Source: JADJPL01 sp041183125 (lineage in GTDB: Bacteria > Bacteroidota > Bacteroidia > Chitinophagales > Saprospiraceae). From it: 10,184 nucleotides of DNA. The stretch covers positions 1 through 10,184 of the forward strand of contig JBEGMH010000099.1 of NCBI GenBank assembly GCA_041183125.1, read 5' to 3'. Positions 1 through 7,573 of this stretch are shown in pieces (position 1 is the stretch's first letter; each line of letters opens with the position of its first letter). Made by a program: the position numbers and the translations under genes. The notes below the pieces were generated by a model. It saw nothing but the letters and a program-made list of their open reading frames with translations. It had not been told where the DNA came from and did no database searches.

Positions 1-1857
1 GGGCAGGGCGTCTTTCTGGGCCAGCACCAGTTCCCGGTCGGCCCGTACATTTTGCAGCCGGGTGACCCGTTGGTTCGGCCATTCCACGATCAGGGAATCC
101 AGGAGGCTGTCGCGGCCGAGCCCGAAATGCAGGCGGTAGTCCACCGAGGACATGAATCCGCGCATGGGAGCCAGCTCCTGGTAATACGCTTTGCCCCCGG
201 CGTAGAGGGTTGCTTTGGCACCCAGGGCGAAGGTATTTTGCCCTTCCCCGCGCAGCGACAGCGTCAGGTGGTGGTGTTGGGGGAAGAATTGCTCGCTGCG
301 GTTTTCATAGACGAAGGCCGGCATATTGACATTGTTGACCACCAGGTCGAGGTCGCCGTCGTTGTCGAGGTCGCCGTATGCGGAGCCGTTGGAATGGGAG
401 GGCAGTCCGAGGCCCCAGTCTTGTGCGCGGTTTTCAAAGCGGGTCCCGTCGAGGTTGTGGAAAGCGTAGTTGGGCACTTTGTGGCTCGGGATGGAGTCTA
501 TGAGCTGTTTGATGACGGCTTTTTTCTTCATCAGGATGCTGCGCACCATGTCCGGGTTGCCGATAAAGTTGACGTAGTCCTGGTCCAGGAGGTCTTTGTA
601 GATACCGTTGGCTACGAAAATATCTTTGAGGCCGTCGTTGTCGAGGTCGAAGATCAGGGCGCCCCAGCTCCAGTCGGTGGCATGGACGCCGGCCAGGCGG
701 GAGAGCTCTGCGAACGCCCATTGGCCGTCGGGGGTGCGGCCCAGGTTGCGCTGCAGTGCGTTGCGGCTGAACTGGTGGTAGTAGCCTTTGCTGACGGCGG
801 CCTGGTATTTGTCCCATTTTTCAAACTGGGTAGTCGTTTTCAGGCGTGCGTCGTGCTCGGGGAGCATTTCCGTCACGAAGATTTCCGGCAGGGCGTCGTT
901 GTTGATATCGGCCATATCGGCGCCCATGGAGCCCATGCTGATTTCGCGCATCCAGGACTCGAGGCTTTCGGTGAAGGTCCCGTCGTGGTTGTTGATGTAG
1001 AGGTAATCGCGTTCGAAGAAATCGTTGGAGACGTAGATATCCTGCCAGCCGTCTTTATCGAGGTCGCCGATGGTAACGCCCAGGCCGAAGCCGATCGCGC
1101 TGGTGTAGATACCTGCTGCCCGGCTGGCGTCGGTGAAGCGGCCTCCGTCGTTGCGGTAGAGTTTGTTGCCGCCTTGCGGGTCGGGGATGTTGCGTTGGTC
1201 TTTGCGCAGGTCGTAGCCGCCCACGGAGCGCAGGCTGTTGTTGAGCAGGTAGAGGTCGAGGTCGCCGTCTTTGTCGTAATCGAAAAAAGCGGCGTGGGTG
1301 GAGAGCCCCTCGTCGTCGAGGCCCAGGGCCCTTGCGCGGTCCTCGAAGTGAGGGACGCCGTTGGCGTCGTTTCCGGTGTTGATAAAGAACTCGTTGTGGC
1401 GGTTCTTGCCCCCCGGCGGGCCTGATTTGCAGGTGTAGATATCGAGTTTGCCGTCGCCGTTGACGTCCACGAGGGCCACGCCGGTGGTCCAGACCCCTTC
1501 GCTCCTTAGGCCCGCTTGAGCGCCCACTTCTTCAAAGCGGAACCCGCCTTTGTTGAGGTAGAGCTTGTTGGCTACGAGGTTGCCGGAGAAAAAGACGTCG
1601 AGCAGGCCGTCGCCGTTCAAATCGCCCAGCCCTACCCCACCGCCGTTGTAGAAGTTCCGGAAGGTGTAGGGGTTCAGTTGTTCCGTATAGCTCAGTTCGT
1701 TGCGGAAGGCGATGCCCGTATGGGCCGCATCGTGCAAATAGAACAGGGTCTCCTGCTTCCCCTGTTTTTCAGAAGAGCAGGCCCCGAAAAAGAGCGTAAA
1801 AAACAGCATCCAAAATGCGGTGGGCCGCACAAACACAACGTGAGTGGATGTTTTCAT
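1..1857 (-). CDS. FG-GAP/VCBS repeat lipoprotein with ASPIC/UnbV domain (CRTAC1-like), 3' end outside window
   Basis: The frame is open for 619 codons from ATG at 1857 to base 1 with no stop, so the C-terminus lies beyond the left edge. The N-terminus reads as a lipoprotein signal: charged start, a hydrophobic stretch at residues 15-26, and a lipobox-like FGAC with Cys27, so the protein is probably anchored in a membrane and exposed or periplasmic. Seven calcium-binding DxDxDG-type loops of FG-GAP/VCBS beta-propeller repeats are visible, beginning near residues 79, 131, 193, 265, 317, 404 and 497. Residues about 545-610 match the ASPIC/UnbV domain (GAKATLYAGG, then FGLG and VEWPNQR). Such proteins in Saprospiria are usually around 1,100 residues, so roughly half may be missing. 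Their role is unknown; surface adhesion or glycan/protein binding is inferred. An in-frame ATG at 1875 exists, but it lies too close to the predicted transcription start and weakens the signal peptide. Confidence 0.9.
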   Translation of the reverse strand, partial: MKTSTHVVFVRPTAFWMLFFTLFFGACSSEKQGKQETLFYLHDAAHTGIAFRNELSYTEQLNPYTFRNFYNGGGVGLGDLNGDGLLDVFFSGNLVANKLYLNKGGFRFEEVGAQAGLRSEGVWTTGVALVDVNGDGKLDIYTCKSGPPGGKNRHNEFFINTGNDANGVPHFEDRARALGLDDEGLSTHAAFFDYDKDGDLDLYLLNNSLRSVGGYDLRKDQRNIPDPQGGNKLYRNDGGRFTDASRAAGIYTSAIGFGLGVTIGDLDKDGWQDIYVSNDFFERDYLYINNHDGTFTESLESWMREISMGSMGADMADINNDALPEIFVTEMLPEHDARLKTTTQFEKWDKYQAAVSKGYYHQFSRNALQRNLGRTPDGQWAFAELSRLAGVHATDWSWGALIFDLDNDGLKDIFVANGIYKDLLDQDYVNFIGNPDMVRSILMKKKAVIKQLIDSIPSHKVPNYAFHNLDGTRFENRAQDWGLGLPSHSNGSAYGDLDNDGDLDLVVNNVNMPAFVYENRSEQFFPQHHHLTLSLRGEGQNTFALGAKATLYAGGKAYYQELAPMRGFMSSVDYRLHFGLGRDSLLDSLIVEWPNQRVTRLQNVRADRELVLAQKDALP

Positions 1858-1888
1858 GTCCGGTAAAGCCAACATGGCGTTTAGGGGG

Positions 1889-1896
1889 CAAATATA
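1889..1896 (-). promoter_or_regulatory. Bacteroidota -7 promoter element for the VCBS lipoprotein
   Basis: The minus strand reads TATATTTG, a perfect match to the TAnnTTTG -7 consensus of Bacteroidota. Transcription would begin near 1882, giving a leader of about 25 bases before the ATG at 1857. No clear TTG -33 element stands at the usual distance. The position helps choose 1857 over 1875 as the start codon. Confidence 0.55.
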
Positions 1897-1990
1897 CAGC
1901 AGAATCCGGGGATTTTTTAATGGGGGCATAAATACGCAGCAGAGCAGGCCTACTTAATCTATGATTTAAAATTTTATTTTGTTTTTTTAT

Positions 1991-2012
1991 GTAAAAAAAT
2001 ATTTTATTTTAC
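1991..2012. promoter_or_regulatory. AT-rich imperfect palindrome in divergent promoter region
   Basis: A 22-base near-palindrome starts with GTAAAA and ends with TTTTAC; 9 of 11 half-site positions match. It lies between the divergent VCBS lipoprotein and GH95-like genes, inside an AT-rich stretch with several T- and A-runs (about 1960-2035). It could be an operator or simply an effect of base composition; I cannot separate the two from sequence alone. Confidence 0.25.
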
Positions 2013-2016
2013 ATTC

Positions 2017-2051
2017 TTTTTGTAAAAAAAACAGTTTGTAGCGTATCTTGC
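2017..2051 (+). promoter_or_regulatory. Weak candidate promoter for the GH95-like gene
   Basis: TTTTTG at 2017-2022 is followed after 21 bases by TATCTTGC at 2044-2051. The spacing suits a Bacteroidota promoter, but the -7 box has two mismatches to TAnnTTTG. TTGCTTTG at 2048-2055 is an alternative box with one mismatch but no well-placed -33. The start codon is at 2076. Confidence 0.25.
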
Positions 2052-2075
2052 TTTGTACGGATAAAAAACTCCATT

Positions 2076-4268
2076 ATGCTGCGTCTTGCTTTTTTCGCGT
2101 TCCTGTCGGTTTGTGTTTTTTTAGCCTTCCAAGCCCCGCTTTTCGCCCAGCCGGCGGCCCGGCACCATCTCCTTCTGGACTCCCTGCCCACGCGTTGGGA
2201 CGAAGCGTTCCCGCTGGGCAACGGCCAGTTGGGGGCTTTGGTATGGAAAAAAAACGGCAAACTGCGGCTCTCGCTCGACCGGGCCGACCTATGGGACGAC
2301 CGCCCCATGCCCGAGATTGACAAGCTCAGTTTCGGCTTGGTGGTCGAGAAAGTCAAAGCGCGGCAATACCAGGACATTCAGGCGCTGGGCGATGTGCCGT
2401 ACGAGACCTACCCCGCCCCCACCAAGCTGCCCGGTGCTGCCCTGGAATTTGACCTCAACACCCTGGGGGAGGTACAACGGGCCGAACTCGATATCGCTAC
2501 CGGGCAGGTATCGCTCTCTTTTACCGGAGGGGCCAGTTTCCACACCTACGTCCATGCTGAAAAAGACTACGGCTATTTTGAATGGAAAAACCTCCCTGCC
2601 GAGCTTGTCCCTGCCCTCCTCCCCCCCAACTACCACACCGGGAAAGACGGCAGCACCGGCAACAGCGTCGAAGGGCAGGGGCTCGAGCGCCTGGGCTACG
2701 CCAAAGGGAGTGTCGAGCAGTCGCCCGGCAGCCTACGCTACCGGCAGCCCACCTGGGGCCAGGGCTTTTACGAGGCCCTCGTTGCCTGGCAGTGGTCCAA
2801 CGGCACCCTCCGCGGCACCTGGACCCTCTCCAACGGAAAACCAGCCCGTCTGCCGGGCCCTCCCGACCCCAGCGCCCACTTAGCCTGGTGGAAGCGCTTT
2901 TGGGAGGCTTCCTCCGTGTCCCTCCCCGACCCGCTCCTCGAGCGCCAATACTACCTGGACACCTACAAGCTCGGCTGTGTGGCGCGCAGCCATACGCCCG
3001 CCATCACCCTCCAGGCCGTCTGGACCGCCGATAACGGCAGCTTGCCGCCCTGGAAAGGCGATTTCCACCACGACCTCAACACCCAACTGAGCTACTGGCC
3101 CACCTACTCCGGCAACCGGCTGGCCCTGGCGGCTTCCTTTACCCACTGGATGTGGGGCATCCGCAAGGAAGCCCGGGCGTACACGCAGCACTACTTCGGG
3201 AAGCCCGGCCTAAACGTGCCCGGCGTGACCACCATCAGCGGAAAGCCCATGGGAGGGTGGATCCAGTACTCCATGTCGCCCGCTATATCCGCCTGGTTGG
3301 CGCAGCACTTCTACTGGGAGTGGAAATATGGGATGGACCCCGCGTTCCTGCGCAAACGCGCCTGGCCCTGGGTGCGCGAATGCGCCCGCTTCCTCGAACA
3401 CCTGACCTATATCAGCCCCTCCGGCAAACGGCGGCTCCCCCTGAGCTCCAGCCCGGAATACCACGACAACCGCATAGAAGCCTGGTTCGAAGGGTTCACC
3501 AACCACGACCTCGCCCTGGCCCACTTCGCCTTCCAGGCTGCCGCCGAGCTCGCCTCAACCCTGGGCCAAGATAAAGAAGCCGCCCACTGGCAAGCCCTGC
3601 GCAGCGAACTGCCCGCCCTCGACCAAAGCCAAAACGGACTGACCATCGCACCCGGCCAGGAACTCGACGAGTCCCACCGCCACCATGCCCACCTCATCGG
3701 CATCTATCCCCTGACCATCCTCAACCCCGATATCCCCACCGACAGCGCACTCATCCGGCGCTCGCTGGCACACTTGCAGCAACAGGGTACCCGCTCCTGG
3801 ACCGGCTACTCCTTCGCCTGGGCCGCTTCCCTCTTCGCACAGGCCCGCGACGCGGAAAATGCCGCCCAAAACCTGCAAATTTTCGCGTCCAACTTCGTCT
3901 CTACCAACAGCTTCCACCTGAATGGCGACCAGAAAGGCGGCCAGTATTCCAACTTCACCTACCGCCCGTTCACCCTGGAAGGCAATTTTGCGTTCGCACA
4001 AGGGGTACACGAAATGTTGCTCCAAAGCAACAAAGGGTACATCGAGGTATTCCCCGCCGTGCCCGATACCTGGACCACCCTGTCCTTCCGCAACCTGCGC
4101 ACCGAGGGCGGCTTCCTGGTCTCCGCTGAAAAAGTCGCCGGCAAACTCGCCCGGGTGGAAATTTTTTCGGAAAAAGGCGGTACCGCCCTCGTCGCCCTGC
4201 CCGGAACCACCCTGCGCCAACAGGTGACCCTGCGCCCGGGAGAGCGAAAAACCCTCCGCCTGGATTGA
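2076..4268 (+). CDS. Secreted GH95-like glycoside hydrolase (alpha-L-fucosidase/galactosidase family relative)
   Basis: This is a 730-residue protein with a Sec signal peptide (hydrophobic residues 4-22, likely cut after LFA24 before Gln25), so it acts in the periplasm or outside the cell. The N-terminal beta-sandwich motif WDEAFPLGNGQLGALVW (41-57) is typical of GH95. The (alpha/alpha)6-barrel carries HHDLNTQLSYW (331-341), SSSPE (457-461), HRHHAHL (534-540), GYSFAW (577-582) and TLEGNF (633-638). The end (653-700, with FPAVPDTW) matches the GH95 C-terminal beta domain. GH95 enzymes invert alpha-L-fucosides or alpha-L-galactosides. Glu461 would be the general acid. The family's NxN pair appears here as D333/N335, and the Asp of the IDGNFG motif appears as Glu635, so the substrate or mechanism may differ. 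It is somewhat shorter than the usual 750-820 residues. No SusC/D or other polysaccharide-utilisation genes lie beside it. Family membership is firm; substrate is unknown. Confidence 0.88.
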   Translation: MLRLAFFAFLSVCVFLAFQAPLFAQPAARHHLLLDSLPTRWDEAFPLGNGQLGALVWKKNGKLRLSLDRADLWDDRPMPEIDKLSFGLVVEKVKARQYQDIQALGDVPYETYPAPTKLPGAALEFDLNTLGEVQRAELDIATGQVSLSFTGGASFHTYVHAEKDYGYFEWKNLPAELVPALLPPNYHTGKDGSTGNSVEGQGLERLGYAKGSVEQSPGSLRYRQPTWGQGFYEALVAWQWSNGTLRGTWTLSNGKPARLPGPPDPSAHLAWWKRFWEASSVSLPDPLLERQYYLDTYKLGCVARSHTPAITLQAVWTADNGSLPPWKGDFHHDLNTQLSYWPTYSGNRLALAASFTHWMWGIRKEARAYTQHYFGKPGLNVPGVTTISGKPMGGWIQYSMSPAISAWLAQHFYWEWKYGMDPAFLRKRAWPWVRECARFLEHLTYISPSGKRRLPLSSSPEYHDNRIEAWFEGFTNHDLALAHFAFQAAAELASTLGQDKEAAHWQALRSELPALDQSQNGLTIAPGQELDESHRHHAHLIGIYPLTILNPDIPTDSALIRRSLAHLQQQGTRSWTGYSFAWAASLFAQARDAENAAQNLQIFASNFVSTNSFHLNGDQKGGQYSNFTYRPFTLEGNFAFAQGVHEMLLQSNKGYIEVFPAVPDTWTTLSFRNLRTEGGFLVSAEKVAGKLARVEIFSEKGGTALVALPGTTLRQQVTLRPGERKTLRLD

Positions 4269-4269
4269 C

Positions 4270-4283
4270 GGTGCAAGGGCACC
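4270..4283 (+). terminator. Small hairpin just after the GH95-like stop codon
   Basis: GGTGC-AAGG-GCACC forms a perfect 5-base-pair stem with a 4-base loop, starting two bases after the TGA. No T-run follows, so it may be a weak terminator or an mRNA 3'-end stabiliser rather than a classic intrinsic terminator. Confidence 0.3.
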
Positions 4284-4312
4284 CTGCCGGCAAAATACAA
4301 GCCCGAGCCCCG

Positions 4313-4340
4313 TTGGATACCCATATTTTGACTACCTTCG
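4313..4340 (+). promoter_or_regulatory. Candidate promoter for the LYS1-like dehydrogenase
   Basis: TTG at 4313-4315 and TACCTTCG at 4333-4340 are separated by 17 bases. The -7 box differs from TAnnTTTG at one position. A start near 4347 would leave a leader of about 20 bases before the ATG at 4368. This suggests the dehydrogenase is transcribed apart from the GH95-like gene. Confidence 0.4.
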
Positions 4341-4367
4341 CGGCACCAAATAAAACCACATAAAAAT

Positions 4368-5570
4368 ATGAAACTGGGTATCCTTCGCGAGGAAAAAATA
4401 CCTGCGGATTCCCGCGTTCCGCTCACGCCCGGCCAATGCCGCGACATCCTTCAACGCGCACCCTTCGAAATCTGCGTGCAGCCTTACCCAAGCCGCTGCT
4501 ACAGCGACGACGAGTACCGCGCCTGCGGGTTAGGCCTGTGCGAAGACCTCCACCGTTGCGACGTCATCCTCGGCGTGAAAGAGGTCCCGCCCGCCCTGCT
4601 CATCCCGCACAAAACCTACCTCTTCTTCTCCCATACCATCAAAGAGCAGCCCCACAACCGCAAACTCCTGCAAACCATACTGGAAAAGCATATCCGCCTC
4701 ATTGACTACGAAGTGCTCACCGACGAAGAGGGCGAGCGCCTGATCGCGTTCGGGAAATTCGCCGGCATGGTGGGCGCACACAACGCGCTCTATACGTACG
4801 GGCAGCGCAGCGGTGCCTTCCAGCTCCCGCGCATGAAAGACTGCCGCGACTACGAAGAGGCAAAAGCGGGCTATCGCAACATCGCATGGCCCGCCCTCAA
4901 AATCGCGCTCACGGGCACGGGCCGCGTAGGCAACGGCGCCGCCCAGGTACTACGCGACATGGGCATCCGGGAAGTGGACGCCCGGGAGTTCCTGGAAAAC
5001 GAATACCCGGAAGCCGTTTTTGTACAACTGCACGCCCACGATTATGTGGCCCGCAAAGACCAACACCCCTTCGAGCGCAGGCATTACCATGCCCACCCGG
5101 AAGCATACCAGAGCACCTTCGCCCCCTTCGCCCAACAAGCCGATATCTTTATCAACGGCATCTACTGGGACAACCGGGCCCCCGCTTTTTTTACCCTTGA
5201 AGAAATGCGCAGACCCGATTTCCGGATCTCCGTCATAGCCGACATCACCTGCGATATTGCACCGGAGGCCTCGGTGCCCTCCACCATCCGCGCCTCTAAC
5301 ATCGAAAAGCCCGTGTATGGCTTCGACCCGCAAACCGGAAAGGAAACCGCGCCCTACCAGCCCCACAGCATTGATGTCATGGCCATTGACAACCTGCCCA
5401 ACGAAATGCCCCGCGATGCATCGGCTGCCTTCGGCACCATGTTTATCGGGAAAGTACTCCCCGAGTTCTTCAAATCCCACAGCCTGGTCCTGGAGCGCGC
5501 CACCATCGCCGAGGGCGGGCAGTTGGGGAAGTATTTCCAGTACCTGCAGCACTACGTGCAGGGGGAATAA
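4368..5570 (+). CDS. NAD-dependent dehydrogenase, saccharopine dehydrogenase (L-lysine-forming)/alanine dehydrogenase superfamily
   Basis: A complete 400-residue cytoplasmic protein. The N-terminal half shows the LRxExKxPxxSRVPLTP start of the AlaDH/PNT N-domain, and a GVKE motif with Lys71 and FFSHTIKEQ with His89; these match the Lys and His thought to be catalytic in fungal LYS1. A Rossmann nucleotide site, LTGTGRVGNGA (181-191), has the GxGxxG pattern. ITCDIAPEASVPST (293-306) and the late DNLPNEMPRDAS motif (341-352) resemble LYS1 (saccharopine to lysine plus 2-oxoglutarate) more than alanine dehydrogenase. The expected reaction is NAD(H)-linked oxidative cleavage or formation of an amino acid-type C-N bond. 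Most Bacteroidota make lysine by the diaminopimelate route, so the real substrate is open. The gene stands alone: a 99-base gap before it and a convergent operon after it. The superfamily is secure, the exact substrate is not. Confidence 0.85.
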   Translation: MKLGILREEKIPADSRVPLTPGQCRDILQRAPFEICVQPYPSRCYSDDEYRACGLGLCEDLHRCDVILGVKEVPPALLIPHKTYLFFSHTIKEQPHNRKLLQTILEKHIRLIDYEVLTDEEGERLIAFGKFAGMVGAHNALYTYGQRSGAFQLPRMKDCRDYEEAKAGYRNIAWPALKIALTGTGRVGNGAAQVLRDMGIREVDAREFLENEYPEAVFVQLHAHDYVARKDQHPFERRHYHAHPEAYQSTFAPFAQQADIFINGIYWDNRAPAFFTLEEMRRPDFRISVIADITCDIAPEASVPSTIRASNIEKPVYGFDPQTGKETAPYQPHSIDVMAIDNLPNEMPRDASAAFGTMFIGKVLPEFFKSHSLVLERATIAEGGQLGKYFQYLQHYVQGE

Positions 5571-5572
5571 AA

Positions 5573-5590
5573 TAGACTTGTTGCGAGGGG
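5573..5590 (+). repeat. 18-base direct repeat, copy 1
   Basis: TAGACTTGTTGCGAGGGG begins two bases after the stop codon of the LYS1-like gene. An identical copy in the same orientation is at 8334-8351. The two copies bracket the whole minus-strand sulfotransferase-aminotransferase-purC operon. Sequence similarity does not extend beyond the 18 bases except for two A's just upstream. Confidence 0.9.
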
Positions 5591-5600
5591 GATCATCATT

Positions 5601-5623
5601 TTGATTTTGCGCGGCAAAATCAA
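5601..5623. terminator. Strong hairpin between convergent genes, likely bidirectional terminator
   Basis: TTGATTTTGC-GCG-GCAAAATCAA is a perfect 10-base-pair inverted repeat with a 3-base loop. It lies 30 bases after the LYS1-like stop and about 70 bases past the purC stop, where a shared terminator is expected. Neither side has a long T-run outside the stem, but the A/T-rich stem arms supply T's in both directions. A second, weaker minus-strand option is the 7-T run at about 5667-5673. Confidence 0.5.
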
Positions 5624-5693
5624 TAAAACAGGCGCTCGTTCAAAATATTATTTGGGAGCCTCCGGCAAAAAAAGCTGTTTGAGCCCGTCTCGC

Positions 5694-6641
5694 TCATCGG
5701 ATCCCCTTCAGGATATTGGCGTGGATTTGCTGCAGCATATCGCGCGTATCGCGTTTCTCCAGGACTTTGCCCGTGATCTGTTCGTAGAGGTGGACATAGC
5801 GCAGCGACACATCCCAAACGAAGGCGTCCGGCATGTTGGGCATTTTTTGTCCCTCCTTGCCTTGAAAGTTATGTTCCATCAACCATTCCCGGACGAACTC
5901 TTTGGACAGTTGTTTCTGGCGTTCCCCGCGGGCTTGCCGTTCGGCATAGCCTTCGGCGTAAAAGAAGCGGGAGCTGTCGGGGGTATGGATTTCATCAATG
6001 ACATAGATTTGGCCGTCGCGTTTGCCGAACTCGTATTTGGTGTCCACCAGGATGAGCCCCCGTTCGGCGGCCATAGCGCTGCCGCGGGCGAAGAGGCGGC
6101 GGGTATACTCTTCTAATTGCAGGTAGTCGGCCTCGCCCACCAGGCCGGCGCGGAGGATTTGTTCGCGGGAAATATCCTCGTCGTGCCCTTCTTCCGCTTT
6201 CGTGCTCGGCGTGATGATCGGTTCCGGGAAAGGGTCGTTCTCCCGCATACCTTCCGGCAGCGGGACCCCACAGAGCGTCCGGTGACCCGCCTGGTACATC
6301 CGCCAGGCATGGCCGGCAAGGTAGCCTCGGATGACCATTTCCACCCGGAATGGGGTGCAGCTCAGGCCGATAGAGACATTGGGGTCAGGGCTAGACAGCA
6401 CCCAGTTGGGTGCGATGTCGCGGGTAGCCTCCAGAAAGTGGGCCGCCGTCTGGTTCAGCACCTGTCCTTTGAAGGGGATGGGGCGCGGCAACACATGGTC
6501 AAACGCCGAGATGCGGTCGGTCGCTACCATGACCAATACATCGCCCAGGGCATAGACATCGCGTACCTTGCCGCGATAGAAGCCCGTCTGCCCGGGCAGT
6601 TGGAAACGGGTTTCCTGAATAGCATGTTGTTCGGGGAGCAT
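5694..6641 (-). CDS. purC: Phosphoribosylaminoimidazole-succinocarboxamide synthase (SAICAR synthetase)
   Basis: A 315-residue enzyme of de novo purine synthesis. It joins CAIR (carboxyaminoimidazole ribotide) and L-aspartate with ATP to give SAICAR in the cytoplasm. Diagnostic motifs in order: YRGKVRDVY (22-30), ATDRISAFDHVLP (40-52), the FRVEMVIRGYLAGHAW region (98-113), LVDTKYEFG (198-206) and IDEIHTPDSSRFF (215-227), the last two being SAICAR synthetase signatures. At just over 300 residues it is the longer form found in many Bacteroidota and fungi rather than the roughly 240-residue E. coli form. It is the last gene of the operon, 15 bases after the aminotransferase stop. No other pur genes are in view, so its place here is a scattered-pathway arrangement. 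The aminotransferase and purC both handle amino-acid nitrogen, but a direct functional link is only inference. Confidence 0.96.
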   Translation of the reverse strand: MLPEQHAIQETRFQLPGQTGFYRGKVRDVYALGDVLVMVATDRISAFDHVLPRPIPFKGQVLNQTAAHFLEATRDIAPNWVLSSPDPNVSIGLSCTPFRVEMVIRGYLAGHAWRMYQAGHRTLCGVPLPEGMRENDPFPEPIITPSTKAEEGHDEDISREQILRAGLVGEADYLQLEEYTRRLFARGSAMAAERGLILVDTKYEFGKRDGQIYVIDEIHTPDSSRFFYAEGYAERQARGERQKQLSKEFVREWLMEHNFQGKEGQKMPNMPDAFVWDVSLRYVHLYEQITGKVLEKRDTRDMLQQIHANILKGIR

Positions 6642-6656
6642 AGATGTGAATATGGT

Positions 6657-7556
6657 TTAAAAGTCCAAGGGCGTGCCTTCGCGCTCCGTCAGGCCGCGGA
6701 AGTAGCGCTGCAAGGTTTCCAACACGTCCAGGCCGGAGCGGTTTTCGATTTTCCGGCCATCTATTTCGACGACCCGGGTCAGTTCGCCCATCGTACCCGT
6801 GGCGAACACCTCGTCGGCGATATAGAACTCGGCGACGGAGAGGTTTTTCTCAAGCGCCGGGATCCCGTGCTCGCGGCATAGCTTGAGCACGATGCCGCGG
6901 GTGATGCCGGGCAGGCAGGCATCTGCACAAGGCGTATAGACAGTCCCCTTCGAGATACAGAACACGTTGACGCTGTTCGCTTCTGCCACGAAGCCGTCCT
7001 TGTCGAGCATCAACGCCTCGTCCACGCCGGCGAAGTTGGCTTCTATTTTTGCCAATACATTGTTCAGCAAGTTGTTATGGTGAATTTTAGAGTCCAGGAA
7101 CATCGGGTTGTTGCGACGGATAGACGAGGTCACCATGCGGATGGACGGCGGATACACCGGCGGCTTCCACTCCGCCAACACGATCAGGGTACAGCCCGAC
7201 TGGTTGAGGCGGGGATCCATACCAGAAGTGATCTTTTCGCCCCGCGTAAGGGTGAGCCGGATGTGGGCATTGTCGCGCATCCCATTGGCTCGCAGCGTCT
7301 CAAAGATAGCGGCCTTTATCGCATCGCTAGACGGCACCTCCTGGAACCCGAGGATGTGCGCCGAATGTTGCATGCGCTCCAAGTGGGCATCGAGGCAGAA
7401 GACGCGGCCATCGTATACCCGGAGGCCTTCCCAGACGGCGTCCCCGCCCTGCACCGAACTGTCGAACACCGATACCTTGGCCTCCTGGCGGGGATAGAGC
7501 CCATCTTTGACATAGATCAGTATGTCCTTGTTTTTTTCATTAAACGGTTGCAACAT
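6657..7556 (-). CDS. Class IV PLP aminotransferase, branched-chain aminotransferase-like
   Basis: A complete 299-residue protein of the fold-type IV PLP enzymes (branched-chain and D-amino acid aminotransferases, aminodeoxychorismate lyase). Evidence: VSVFDSSVQGGDAVWEGLR (28-46), HLERM (58-62), the PLP lysine in LDSKIHHNNLLNN (Lys157), EANSVNVF (192-199) with the conserved Glu, PGITR (216-220) and ATGTMGEL (252-259). The nearest relatives I can recall are the C-terminal halves of the plant 'branched-chain-amino-acid aminotransferase-like' proteins 1 and 2, which share the GGD.VWEGLR, CTLIVLAEWKPPVY and SKIHHNNLLNN segments closely. The start at 7556 was chosen over an in-frame ATG at 7628, which would add 24 hydrophobic, unrelated residues and overlap the upstream gene. 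It lies 17 bases after the sulfotransferase-like gene and 15 before purC. The substrate is not known; calling it ilvE would be premature. Confidence 0.9.
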   Translation of the reverse strand: MLQPFNEKNKDILIYVKDGLYPRQEAKVSVFDSSVQGGDAVWEGLRVYDGRVFCLDAHLERMQHSAHILGFQEVPSSDAIKAAIFETLRANGMRDNAHIRLTLTRGEKITSGMDPRLNQSGCTLIVLAEWKPPVYPPSIRMVTSSIRRNNPMFLDSKIHHNNLLNNVLAKIEANFAGVDEALMLDKDGFVAEANSVNVFCISKGTVYTPCADACLPGITRGIVLKLCREHGIPALEKNLSVAEFYIADEVFATGTMGELTRVVEIDGRKIENRSGLDVLETLQRYFRGLTEREGTPLDF

Positions 7557-7573
7557 GGCAAATCGGACTATTT

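Noticed and set aside
52..1425. Long plus-strand open frame (457 codons) opposite the VCBS lipoprotein
   Set aside because: Its translation is rich in Val/Ala/Glu with no domain, while the minus strand carries clear DxDxDG repeats and an ASPIC domain in an uninterrupted frame. It is an antisense shadow.
3555..4220. 221-codon minus-strand frame inside the GH95-like gene
   Set aside because: It is antisense to conserved GH95 motifs and its translation shows no family features.
4368..5570. Simple call as alanine dehydrogenase
   Set aside because: The late DNLPNEMPRDAS motif and the Lys71/His89 setting fit the LYS1 branch better, so only a superfamily-level call is made.
6117..6881. 254-codon plus-strand frame across purC and the aminotransferase
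   Set aside because: It is antisense to two well-supported genes and spans their junction; it has no recognisable motif.
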